From positions 186,001 to 250,000 of the forward strand of contig NZ_JBGSRV010000012.1 in assembly GCF_041737375.1 (NCBI RefSeq): DNA of 64,000 bases. The letters run 5' to 3'. Both the position numbers and the translations under genes were made by a program. This stretch comes from Vampirovibrio sp041737375. Lineage in GTDB: Bacteria; Cyanobacteriota; Vampirovibrionia; Vampirovibrionales; Vampirovibrionaceae. Below, piece by piece: positions 52,299 through 59,671 of the stretch; positions within the stretch are counted from its first letter, which is position 1; the number at the start of each line of letters is the position of its first letter. The notes under the pieces are model-generated. The model did not search any database, had not been told where the DNA came from, and saw nothing but the letters and a program-made list of their open reading frames with translations.

Positions 52299-53417
52299 AT
52301 GAAAAATAAATTATTTGCTTTGGCTTTGTCCTTGGCTGTTGTAAGCACCGCTGGTGTTTTCGCCGATGATCAAGCCTCCATGAACAATTCCCCCAACACC
52401 CAGGTCAACGATAACAACGTTGACTTTCTGTCCAACAACGACATCTTGTCCAACAACGCCTTGACCGATAACAGCGCTCAAGACAACAGCCAGGACAACG
52501 ATCAAGTTAACAACAACGACTTGTTCTCCAACAATGCGTTGACTGATAACACCAACAACAGCAACCAGGGTAACACCAACGTTGCCGTTGAAGATTCTTT
52601 CAAAGATCTGTCCAATAACAGCAACAACAGCAACCAAGGCAACACCAATGTTGACGTTGCCGTTGAAGATTCTTTCAAAGATCTGTCCAACAACAGCGAC
52701 AACAGCAACAACAGCAACCAGGGTAACACCAACGTTGCCGTTGAAGATTCTTTCAAAGATCTGTCTAACAACAGCACCAACGACAGCAACAACACTGATG
52801 TCGCTATTGAAGATTCCTTCAAGAACAACAGCCAAAACACCACCAACAGCAACAACGACAGCAGCGTGAACACTGATGTTGCTATTGAAGATTCCTTCAA
52901 AAACAACAGCCAGAACAACAATAGCAACCAAGGCAACACCAACGTCGCTATTGAAGATTCTTTCAAAGATTTGTCTGACAACAGCGACAACAGCGACAAC
53001 AGCGTTAACACCGATGTTGCTATCGAAGACTCTTTCAAAGATCTGTCCACCAACAACAGCAACAACGACAGCAGCACCAACCTTGATCTGGCTTTCCAGA
53101 ACAACGTGATTGGCGATGGCTTGAACGCTGCTAACGCTTCCGTGCAAGACAACAGCAACCTGGTGAACGGCGATCAGTTGAACGGCAATGGCGTAATTGG
53201 TTCCGGTTCTTACCTGGGCACCAACAACGGCTTGGCTAACGATTCCTTCGGCGTAGTTGGCAACATGACCAACTCCATCTTCGTGAACGCTGATGGCTTC
53301 GACGGCGCTGCTGGCGGCACCATGAACAACGCTAGCTTCTACACCACCGCCATTGGCCAAAATGGTTCCAATGTAACCGGTGATATGAACGCTACCCAAA
53401 ACGTTTTCAACTTCTAG
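52299..53417 (+). CDS. Secreted Asn/Ser/Asp-rich repeat protein
   Basis: A 372-residue protein. The Sec signal peptide MKNKLFALALSLAVVSTAGVFA ends near residue 22 (given here as its first and last parts: MKNKLFALA, STAGVFA). Residues about 23-90 are Asn/Asp-rich with SNNDILSNNALTDN repeats. About 91-260 hold seven copies of (T/N)xVA(V/I)EDSFK(D/N)(L/N)S, spaced by Asn/Ser/Gln/Gly stretches. The C-terminal 110 residues are less repetitive, with Gly/Asn-rich sequence ending NGSNVTGDMNATQNVFNF. There is no Cys. It is probably exported and largely disordered or beta-rich; whether it is a surface, matrix or adhesive protein is unknown. No known family was recognised. Confidence 0.85.
   Translation: MKNKLFALALSLAVVSTAGVFADDQASMNNSPNTQVNDNNVDFLSNNDILSNNALTDNSAQDNSQDNDQVNNNDLFSNNALTDNTNNSNQGNTNVAVEDSFKDLSNNSNNSNQGNTNVDVAVEDSFKDLSNNSDNSNNSNQGNTNVAVEDSFKDLSNNSTNDSNNTDVAIEDSFKNNSQNTTNSNNDSSVNTDVAIEDSFKNNSQNNNSNQGNTNVAIEDSFKDLSDNSDNSDNSVNTDVAIEDSFKDLSTNNSNNDSSTNLDLAFQNNVIGDGLNAANASVQDNSNLVNGDQLNGNGVIGSGSYLGTNNGLANDSFGVVGNMTNSIFVNADGFDGAAGGTMNNASFYTTAIGQNGSNVTGDMNATQNVFNF
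52572..53081 (+). repeat. In-frame tandem repeat array (seven EDSFK units)
   Basis: Seven degenerate units of about 60-84 bases, each encoding VAVEDSFKDLS or VAIEDSFKNNS followed by an Asn/Ser spacer of variable length. The repeats are conserved at protein level with many synonymous third-base changes (gttgaagattctttcaaa against attgaagattccttcaag), so they are old and under protein-level selection. Confidence 0.85.
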
Positions 53418-53428
53418 TTGAAACCTTG

Positions 53429-53467
53429 AAACTCCAGACTCTGGGCTTTGGCCCGGAGTCTGGGTTT
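53429..53467 (+). terminator. Intrinsic terminator after the Asn-rich protein gene
   Basis: AAACTCCAGACTC ... GAGTCTGGGTTT with inner GGGC/GCCC around TTTG, a long hairpin with two small bulges. The T run is weak, so some read-through into the next gene is possible. Confidence 0.65.
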
Positions 53468-53537
53468 CACCCCTTTCATTCACTTGTTCACGTTTTGCCA
53501 GAGTCAGTCTGTGATCAGCCCAGGAGCATCCAAGCCA

Positions 53538-54575
53538 ATGACCACCCCGGTTTTTCAAAATCAAGCCAAAGCCTTTTTGGGTTTATCCAAATTGCTGATT
53601 CTGGTCAGCGCTTTATCGCTGAGTATCACGGTTCCCAGTTGGGCTCAGACTGTTCCTGCCAATAACGGTAATACCCTGAACAACACTGTGTGTGATGGGG
53701 TCGGGATTTGTACCAATGGCAGTAACGTGAGCGGCAATCAAAACGCAAACCAAAACAGCCTGAGCAACCAAAACCAGAACGCCAACCAGACTTACGTCAA
53801 CACCCCTAACCAATCTGTGTCCACCGGCGGTACTTCCGCCCTGGTGTTGCCCCGTAACCCCTTAAACCTGAACAACGCCAATTTGGGCCGCTCTAACTTC
53901 GGTTTGCAGTTTGGCTTGAACAACAACCCTATTTTGGGAAACCTGAATAGCGTCAACGGCAAAACCGATGCCATGAGCTGGTTTATGCAAGGTGGCTTGA
54001 CCATTCCTTTTGGTAAAATTCCTGATATCATTGCCAACCCCCGCAACAATCAGCTGGATGATATTCGTCAGCAGCGCATGATGGACGAGCGCCAAGTATT
54101 TGGCAGCATTCAAAATCAGCAAAACGCACGGGCCAATGTGCAAGGCAAAGTGGTTCGCCTGAACGCTTACAACTACGCGACCTCTGCCTCTCCCAAGCTG
54201 GAAGGTTTGAAGGATGGCCTGCACCAGATTGAGGCTGACAAGGCCAGTTTGGCCACCCCCAAAGTGCTGGCTTTGGCCGATGCGCTGGTTTATTCCAAAC
54301 CGCTGGGCAAAGGCGATAAAGTAGGCACCACCGCCATGGGTGAAGAGTACCGCTATGTGGGACACACCAATTCCGGTTGGGTCAAAATTATTATGTCCAA
54401 CGGCCGGGAAGGCTGGGTTAAAGGTCAATTTGAATATCTGAAAAACGATTATACTGAAATTGATACGGTGACTTTGGCCAATCCTGCCAGCACCGTTAAA
54501 ACGGCCACTGCCTCTTCCTCTCGTAGCGGTAAAATAGCTACCAGTGCTTCCGCTTCATCTCCTCACAAGCAATAG
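53538..54575 (+). CDS. Secreted protein with Asn/Gln-rich region and SH3-like domain
   Basis: A 345-residue protein. The start is ATG 53538 with AGGAG eleven bases upstream. A signal peptide (LLILVSALSLSITVPSWAQ) ends near residue 37. Residues about 40-85 are Asn/Gln-rich (GNQNANQNSLSNQNQNANQ); two Cys (VCDGVGIC) lie just before. About 245-301 is a bacterial SH3 domain (VYSKPLGKGDKVGTTAMGEE ... GWVKIIMSNGREGWVKG), which often binds peptidoglycan or pilus partners. The motif NGSNVSGNQNANQN is shared with the C-terminus of the preceding protein. First gene of a closely spaced four-gene cluster. Confidence 0.8.
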   Translation: MTTPVFQNQAKAFLGLSKLLILVSALSLSITVPSWAQTVPANNGNTLNNTVCDGVGICTNGSNVSGNQNANQNSLSNQNQNANQTYVNTPNQSVSTGGTSALVLPRNPLNLNNANLGRSNFGLQFGLNNNPILGNLNSVNGKTDAMSWFMQGGLTIPFGKIPDIIANPRNNQLDDIRQQRMMDERQVFGSIQNQQNARANVQGKVVRLNAYNYATSASPKLEGLKDGLHQIEADKASLATPKVLALADALVYSKPLGKGDKVGTTAMGEEYRYVGHTNSGWVKIIMSNGREGWVKGQFEYLKNDYTEIDTVTLANPASTVKTATASSSRSGKIATSASASSPHKQ

Positions 54576-54587
54576 AGGTTTACTCGC

Positions 54588-55055
54588 TTGATCAAGCAAC
54601 CGTTGACGCAAATAAAACTATTTTTCTCACTGGCAGCCCTTGTGCTGTCTTTGGGTTTTTTGTTGATTGTGCCAGCCTGGGCGTTGCAAAACGCCACCCC
54701 CTGGTCTGCGGAGCGCAGTGTTCAAAATCTGGTTTATGGTTCATCTTCATTTAACGATGTCACCATGTCTCTGGGGCGTTCGCCGGATGAAATTGTGCGC
54801 TCTGAGCAAATGTACCCGCCGGTGGTGAACTTTTATTATTTCGATGAAAACAAGAGTGGGGCGGCCACGGTGTTTGTTTTCGAAAATGGGCTTTTGGTGG
54901 GCATGCAGTATAAATCGCCCGATAATCAGTATGTGGATGTGAGTTATTTCTTGCAAAACAACGGGGATCGCCAGCTTAACCTGCCCTATGCGGGTGGCTA
55001 TCAAAGTTACTTTCCCTTCTTCCCGCTGTACGGCATGAGAGGAAATTCCTACTAA
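54588..55055 (+). CDS. Small exported protein of unknown function
   Basis: A 155-residue protein starting at TTG 54588 with AGAGG eight bases upstream. The signal peptide or anchor is LAALVLSLGFLLIVPAWA. The mature part is beta-rich and aromatic: DVTMSLGRSPDEIVRSEQMYPPVVNFYYFDE, ATVFVFENGLLVGMQYKS and YFPFFPLYG. It resembles small lipoprotein-like BamE/SmpA folds in outline only. It ends one base into the next gene, so translation is coupled. Confidence 0.7.
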   Translation: MIKQPLTQIKLFFSLAALVLSLGFLLIVPAWALQNATPWSAERSVQNLVYGSSSFNDVTMSLGRSPDEIVRSEQMYPPVVNFYYFDENKSGAATVFVFENGLLVGMQYKSPDNQYVDVSYFLQNNGDRQLNLPYAGGYQSYFPFFPLYGMRGNSY

Positions 55056-56377
55056 TGCTGAAGAAATACGGTGTTTTAGCACTGGCGCTGCTTTTCATTT
55101 TGGTTTCTCTCAACATAACCTCGCCGCTTGTTTTTGCCGATGCCGCAACCAGCTTAAACAGCGCACGGGATGCCATGCGGCTGAAAGACTGGTCTAGCGC
55201 CAATTACGAATGGCGTCAGGTGTTGTTGGCGGTTCCCGATCATTTGGAAGCCAAAGTGGGCTTGGCCCAATCTTTGTTCAACACCAGTTTTTATAATGAG
55301 TCCATCTCAATTCTGGAAAGCATCCCTGAGCAGAAGCGCCCTCTGGTGGCCTCTTTGGGCTTGGCCCGCACCTATACCGTCAATGGTGATTTTTTAAAGA
55401 GCCGCAACGTTTATATTGAAATTTTGAAAAAAGATCCTTATCAGGCCAACGCTTTTCTGGAGCTGAAAGCCTTGGAACCCAAGCTAAGCGCCCCTGATCG
55501 AAAGGCGATTGAAACCGTTTTATTAAAAATTGCCCAAATGGCAAAAACCAAAGGCAATCAGGCTTTAGAAAAAGCCCAATATACCGATGCCGCCCGCTAT
55601 TATGAAGTAGCCGCCGCTCAGTTGAAAACGGTGGGGCTGGTCAACGATTATGGCATTATTTTATTGCTGGCCGGTCAGTATAACGAGGCCCACCAGCAGT
55701 TTGCGCTGCTACGCACCAAAAATAAAATGGGTTTTTCCGAGGTGAATTCCAATGCCTCCATCGCTTCTCTGAGTGTGGGCAAAATGGCTGAAGCCAAACA
55801 GGAAATTCTGGACGCCATTCAGGAAGCCCCCACCGATCAGCTAAAAGCGGAACTCTACAATAATATGGGCTTTATTCTGGAAATGAGCGGCAAGCGCACG
55901 GATGCCAAATTCGCCTATCAGCATGCCCTGGATTTGGATCCCCGGTTGCTGACCGCCCGAAAAAATCTGGCGTTCGTGTTGCAGGCCAATCAGGAGTACG
56001 ATGCGGCCATTGCCCAGTGCCAGCAAATTTTGAAGAATCACCCTCAAAACGTTGAATTGTGGAACCGACTGGGGTTTGTGTACGAGTTGCAGTATAAATC
56101 TCGACCCGCTTTGTCCGCTTACAAAAAAGCCATTCAGGCCGATCCCCGGAATAAGGATTCTTACTACAATTTAGCGCTGTTGTATAAAAAAATGAATCGC
56201 CCCAAAGATGCCAACGACACGCTGAAAACTTACATGGAAATCAGCTACGCTGAAATTGAAGCGGCTCCCAATAAAGCTGCCGAACCAGCCCCGCAAGGTG
56301 CCGCCGGGGAAAAGAATCCACTGAAGTATGTGGTTTTGTTTCCGTCAAACCCTAAAGTGGTGTCCAAATTACAATGA
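55055..56377 (+). CDS. Exported TPR-repeat protein
   Basis: A 440-residue protein. The start overlaps the preceding stop (TAATG). The signal peptide is ALALLFILVSLNITSPLVFA. Several tetratricopeptide repeats follow: SANYEWRQVLLAVPDHLEAK, KSRNVYIEILKKDPYQANAF, ELYNNMGFILEMSGKRTDAK, AQCQQILKNHPQNVELWNRL and SAYKKAIQADPRNKDSYYNL. A Pro/Ala linker precedes a short C-terminal segment. Probably a scaffold for the neighbouring proteins in the periplasm or outside. It overlaps the TPR-metalloprotease gene by 4 bases (ATGA). Confidence 0.88.
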   Translation: MLKKYGVLALALLFILVSLNITSPLVFADAATSLNSARDAMRLKDWSSANYEWRQVLLAVPDHLEAKVGLAQSLFNTSFYNESISILESIPEQKRPLVASLGLARTYTVNGDFLKSRNVYIEILKKDPYQANAFLELKALEPKLSAPDRKAIETVLLKIAQMAKTKGNQALEKAQYTDAARYYEVAAAQLKTVGLVNDYGIILLLAGQYNEAHQQFALLRTKNKMGFSEVNSNASIASLSVGKMAEAKQEILDAIQEAPTDQLKAELYNNMGFILEMSGKRTDAKFAYQHALDLDPRLLTARKNLAFVLQANQEYDAAIAQCQQILKNHPQNVELWNRLGFVYELQYKSRPALSAYKKAIQADPRNKDSYYNLALLYKKMNRPKDANDTLKTYMEISYAEIEAAPNKAAEPAPQGAAGEKNPLKYVVLFPSNPKVVSKLQ

Positions 56378-57579
56378 TTGTAAGCGGTTTTTTTCGTGCC
56401 TTACCGTGCCTGAAACGCTTGGCGGGGTGCTGCCTGATTTTAGGCGCTGCGGCTGCCTTTGGACAGGACGCGGATCACGATAAAACCCTGGATACGGTGG
56501 AAATGAATTTACTGGGGCGAAAATACCAAAGCTTGTCTCAGGAGAGACGGCTGAATCAATTGGAAAAGCAGCTGAACACCAACCCGCCCCCCAAGGCTAG
56601 CCAACAGTATCGGGTCAACCAGTTAATTCGGGCGCAGCAGCAAAAAATTAGTGAGGCTCAGCGCCAGCAAGCGGTTCAGGCCTATAACAACGGCATTGAT
56701 CACACCCATCAAAATAAGCTAACCGAGGCCATTGCCGACTACAAACAGGCGTTGGCCATCGATCCTTTCTTGATTCCGGCTTATAACAATCTGGCCAATT
56801 TGCAGGAAAAAAAGGGCTTGTTGACGGATGCCATTGATACCTACGGCAAGGCCATTCAAATGGCCCCCGAGGAGCCGCTTTTGCACTTTAATCTGGCGGT
56901 CATTCAGGAGAAACAGGGCAAAATTGTAGAGGCTTATCAGCATTACCGGGAATACGTTAAATTGTCATCCAACCCCGATCCGCAAATTGTGGAGTTAATT
57001 CGCAATTTTGACGCACGGCGCTTATCAGCCAACAAGGAGCCGGATTATTACGCCTTGACCACCCAGGAATCCAGAGGCGAGCGTTTGGTGTGGCGAGATT
57101 GGCAAATGCCCATTCCGGTGTTTGTGGCCATGTCTGATCAGAGCCAAACCCTCTTTACGCCTGAAATCTACAGAAATTTTGACACCTGGACCCAAGCCAG
57201 TCAGGGGCGACTGCGGTTTCGGGAGGTAGGCTACCCGAATGACGCCCGCATTGTGATTACCCTGAAACAAGGCCCGCTCATGGACGCCAATGCCAGCATT
57301 GGACATGCCAGTTTTAACAGTCAAACCTTGAGTAGCGAAGATCCCATGAAAAACCTGCGGGTTTCCATTGTGGTAAATACCGGGGAGCCGAATACTGACA
57401 TTACGCTGGATAACCGCCGCGAGCAGGTGCGTAAACTGGTTTTGCACGAACTGGGGCATGCCCTTGGCATTTGGGGCCACAGCAAGGATCCCGGCGATAT
57501 TATGTACACCCATCCCATTGTGTCTGAATTATCGAACCGGGATGTGAAGACCATTCAAAAATTGTACAACCTGCAATAG
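56374..57579 (+). CDS. TPR-matrixin-like zinc metalloprotease
   Basis: A 401-residue protein. Signal peptide to about residue 30 (CLILGAAAAFG). A coiled segment is followed by three TPRs (about 106-210: AVQAYNNGIDHTHQNKLTEA; NNLANLQEKKGLLTDAIDTY; FNLAVIQEKQGKIVEAYQHY). The C-terminal metalloprotease domain holds HELGHALGIWGHSKDPGDIM (His358, Glu359, His362, His369; Met-turn DIM). The spacing HExxHxxGxxGH has one residue more than classical matrixins (HExxHxxGxxH). RFREVGYPNDARIVI is the substrate-edge strand of the fold. Last gene of the coupled cluster; convergent with the gene at 57583. Confidence 0.85.
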   Translation: MIVSGFFRALPCLKRLAGCCLILGAAAAFGQDADHDKTLDTVEMNLLGRKYQSLSQERRLNQLEKQLNTNPPPKASQQYRVNQLIRAQQQKISEAQRQQAVQAYNNGIDHTHQNKLTEAIADYKQALAIDPFLIPAYNNLANLQEKKGLLTDAIDTYGKAIQMAPEEPLLHFNLAVIQEKQGKIVEAYQHYREYVKLSSNPDPQIVELIRNFDARRLSANKEPDYYALTTQESRGERLVWRDWQMPIPVFVAMSDQSQTLFTPEIYRNFDTWTQASQGRLRFREVGYPNDARIVITLKQGPLMDANASIGHASFNSQTLSSEDPMKNLRVSIVVNTGEPNTDITLDNRREQVRKLVLHELGHALGIWGHSKDPGDIMYTHPIVSELSNRDVKTIQKLYNLQ

Positions 57580-57582
57580 CGC

Positions 57583-57939
57583 TTAATTGCGCAAGTTTCT
57601 GGGCAGGTTGAGCAAATAGGGTGGCTGGTTGGGAGACGGCTGTTGCCCCTGATTGTCATAGTAAATTACGGGCGGTTCTTCAGCGGGTGTTTGCTGCTGA
57701 AGAAGGGTTTTCTCGTTCAGGCGCTCGGTGTACTGGCGATTCATGTTGAGTTCCCAGCCCAGTATGGTGCCTGCGGATGGGATGTTTCCACTAGTGGCTT
57801 GAGCGATCACGTGGCTGGCTGAGGCAGGCCCTGTTGATGCGCTGTGGGGCATTAGCCACGACGTGATGAATGCCACCTGTAGGCATACCCCTAAAATCAA
57901 TCCGCCCAAACTGTTTTGGGTGCGTGAATTTTGAGCCAT
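57583..57939 (-). CDS. Hypothetical exported or membrane-anchored protein
   Basis: A 118-residue protein. AAGGGGGG lies seven to eight bases before ATG 57939. One hydrophobic segment at about 10-30 (LGGLILGVCLQVAFITSWLM), then a polar Gln/Pro/Asn-rich region (QGQQPSPNQPPYLLNLPRN). It ends 4 bases from the stop of the facing metalloprotease gene. No family recognised. Confidence 0.6.
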   Translation of the reverse strand: MAQNSRTQNSLGGLILGVCLQVAFITSWLMPHSASTGPASASHVIAQATSGNIPSAGTILGWELNMNRQYTERLNEKTLLQQQTPAEEPPVIYYDNQGQQPSPNQPPYLLNLPRNLRN

Positions 57940-58002
57940 ATGGTTGCCCCCCTTTTAATAGGGACAATGACGCGTTGGGCGCTATTTTGTTGCCGTCGTG
58001 CG

Positions 58003-58263
58003 TTATAAAGCCCGATTGCGTAGTTGTTGCAAAATATCGGCGCGTTGGGCCACGGGCAGGGAGCCAAATTGATCCCACACCATCTTAAGGCTCATGCGAT
58101 CGGTGGGGAAAACGCAGGCATGCAATAGCATGGTGGTCATCATATGCTTGTCGCCTAACACATGTTTTACGGCCTTGAGGGTGCAGCGAAAGTCCTTTGA
58201 AATCTCTGTGAACACAGAGTTCCCGAGGCCAACCTCATGGGTCATCACGGCATTTTTACTCAT
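58003..58263 (-). CDS. Hypothetical small protein
   Basis: An 86-residue protein with an ideal ribosome site (GGAGGGAACA) before ATG 58263. It reads MSKNAVMTHEVGLGNSVFTE, then a helical, Met/His/Cys-containing middle (VKHVLGDKHMMTTMLLHACV) and a C-terminal helix (AQRADILQQLRNRAL). No signal peptide or known domain. Probably cotranscribed with the gene at 57583-57939. Confidence 0.6.
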   Translation of the reverse strand: MSKNAVMTHEVGLGNSVFTEISKDFRCTLKAVKHVLGDKHMMTTMLLHACVFPTDRMSLKMVWDQFGSLPVAQRADILQQLRNRAL

Positions 58264-58378
58264 TGTTCCCTCCTGGCTGGTTGATGAGCCGACTCTTTAT
58301 ATATAGTATTAAATTAAAAAATAATTATGTTGGAATCATTGATCCTTCGTTTGTCTATTGTACACATAGGAAGGGCTT

Positions 58379-58573
58379 TTGGGCATTAGACGCTTAAGGT
58401 TGAGTTTGTTTTTAGCCCCATTTTCAGTTCTCGTTGGGGCGCTTGGCCTTCTGTCGGCCATGGGTAGTGGTGGCTTTGGATGCTTGTGCTTGATGGAACG
58501 GATGGGTTTAACAAAGTTTACGATCAGGGTTCAGGATCGATCTCATGGTTTTGGTTTGAACGCCTTTCCATGA
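58379..58573 (+). CDS. Possible small membrane or secreted protein
   Basis: A 64-residue frame from TTG 58379 with AGGAAGG four bases upstream. The N-terminus has a signal-like pattern (RRLRLSLFLAPFSVLVGALG), then Gly/Cys-rich sequence. It is divergent from the gene at 58003-58263 across an A/T-rich spacer (58300-58330). It is weak because codon pattern and conservation cannot be checked. Confidence 0.28.
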   Translation: MGIRRLRLSLFLAPFSVLVGALGLLSAMGSGGFGCLCLMERMGLTKFTIRVQDRSHGFGLNAFP

Positions 58574-58869
58574 TTATTACCGACCTAATGGCTCAAAAGT
58601 GAAGCTTGTCGCCCGTCTATTTTTGAAATGCGAACAATAAGCCCGCTTTTTTTGGATTTTCAGGGCTTTTGGCTCCTCCAGACAACGGATAAGGCTGAGG
58701 TTGAAAATCTGTTTATTTTTAAACTGATTTTTTTGACTGAACCATGACGTCATATTGCTAGCCCCTTTTTGCCTCTCAACAGGGGTGGAGCAGAAAGCGG
58801 CTGGCTGGTTTCTGGATGGCGCAATGCGTCCCGCTGACCTGAAAAGGGTAGCCCTGAATTGCCAGTGGC
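58574..58869. other. Intergenic region without supported gene
   Basis: About 300 bases between a doubtful small plus-strand frame and the stop of the minus-strand thioredoxin-like gene. T-rich runs near 58710-58740; no clear hairpin, promoter pair or coding pattern was seen. Confidence 0.4.
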
Positions 58870-59454
58870 TTACTGGCCCAAGCGCAAGGCTACTTTTTGA
58901 GAGGTGGCGGATCGACCGCTGGCCTGTTTCATGGTTTCTGATAAGGCCGCATCAATGGCCTGTTGCAAGGTGCCTTTAGACACAAAGTTCTCAGGCTTGA
59001 TGGGGTATTTTTTCATATGGTGATGGTCAAAAATGAACACGCCGGGTAAGGCGTCTACCCCGAACAGTTTGGCAATTTCCTGATTGGATGGCTCGCTCAC
59101 GTCCAGCATGACCAAGGTCAGCCGGTCTTTGTAAGGGCCTGCCTGCAACTCGTGGATAACCGGAGTCAGCGTTTGGCAGGTGCCGCAAGTGTCGCTATAA
59201 AACTCAACCAGCAAAGGCACCTTGGAGGTTTTAAAGGCTTGGTCAATGCTCAGTCCCGGATCGTGGGAGGAGGGCAAGGTGCGGGTGATCCACAACTGGG
59301 AAGCGAATGCGGAGGCAAACACCAGAGATACAATCATAAGCACCATTAAAAAGCTGCGTTTAAACATGGCGGTGGCCCTTTGTTTGGATGGCGGTTTGGC
59401 GGGCGGTTCCACTGGAAGCGCTAACGGCATTCTACCGGAAAGTGATGTCAGCAT
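58870..59454 (-). CDS. Membrane-anchored thioredoxin-like protein
   Basis: A 194-residue protein. AGGAGG lies eight to nine bases before ATG 59454. A Pro-rich N-terminus is followed by one membrane segment at about 33-55 (FLMVLMIVSLVFASAFASQLW). The thioredoxin fold follows: LLVEFYSDTCGTCQTLTPVI with a CGTC active site (where cytoplasmic thioredoxin has CGPC), and VDALPGVFIFDHH at the cis-Pro place. It is probably anchored facing the periplasm to form or reduce disulfides in exported proteins. Located between the two TPR-metalloprotease genes, several neighbours of which have paired Cys. Confidence 0.85.
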   Translation of the reverse strand: MLTSLSGRMPLALPVEPPAKPPSKQRATAMFKRSFLMVLMIVSLVFASAFASQLWITRTLPSSHDPGLSIDQAFKTSKVPLLVEFYSDTCGTCQTLTPVIHELQAGPYKDRLTLVMLDVSEPSNQEIAKLFGVDALPGVFIFDHHHMKKYPIKPENFVSKGTLQQAIDAALSETMKQASGRSATSQKVALRLGQ

Positions 59455-59671
59455 TCAATGCGCCTCCTGGCTTTAAAGTGGGGTTTGGCTGAACTGGCCT
59501 GCGTTTGGGCCTGTGTTTAAAAGGGGCAGACTTCCCCGCTGGGGGCAGCGGTGAGAAAATGGGAGGGTGTTTGCCGTGCTGGCTCCCAAAATGTCATTAC
59601 AGTTTTGAAGGCCACGGACGAAACAGGGTTTGGATCTATGAAATGCTTGCTATGGGATTAAACAATTTTTA

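Noticed and set aside
52572..53081. Repeat array considered as CRISPR
   Set aside because: Units are in frame with a coding gene, vary in length and share no constant spacer pattern.
52311..53564. 417-residue open frame on the minus strand across the Asn-rich repeat gene
   Set aside because: It is the antisense of a repetitive AAC/AGC-rich gene, giving Val/Ala-rich sequence with no start site or domain; the plus-strand frame has a signal peptide and ribosome site.
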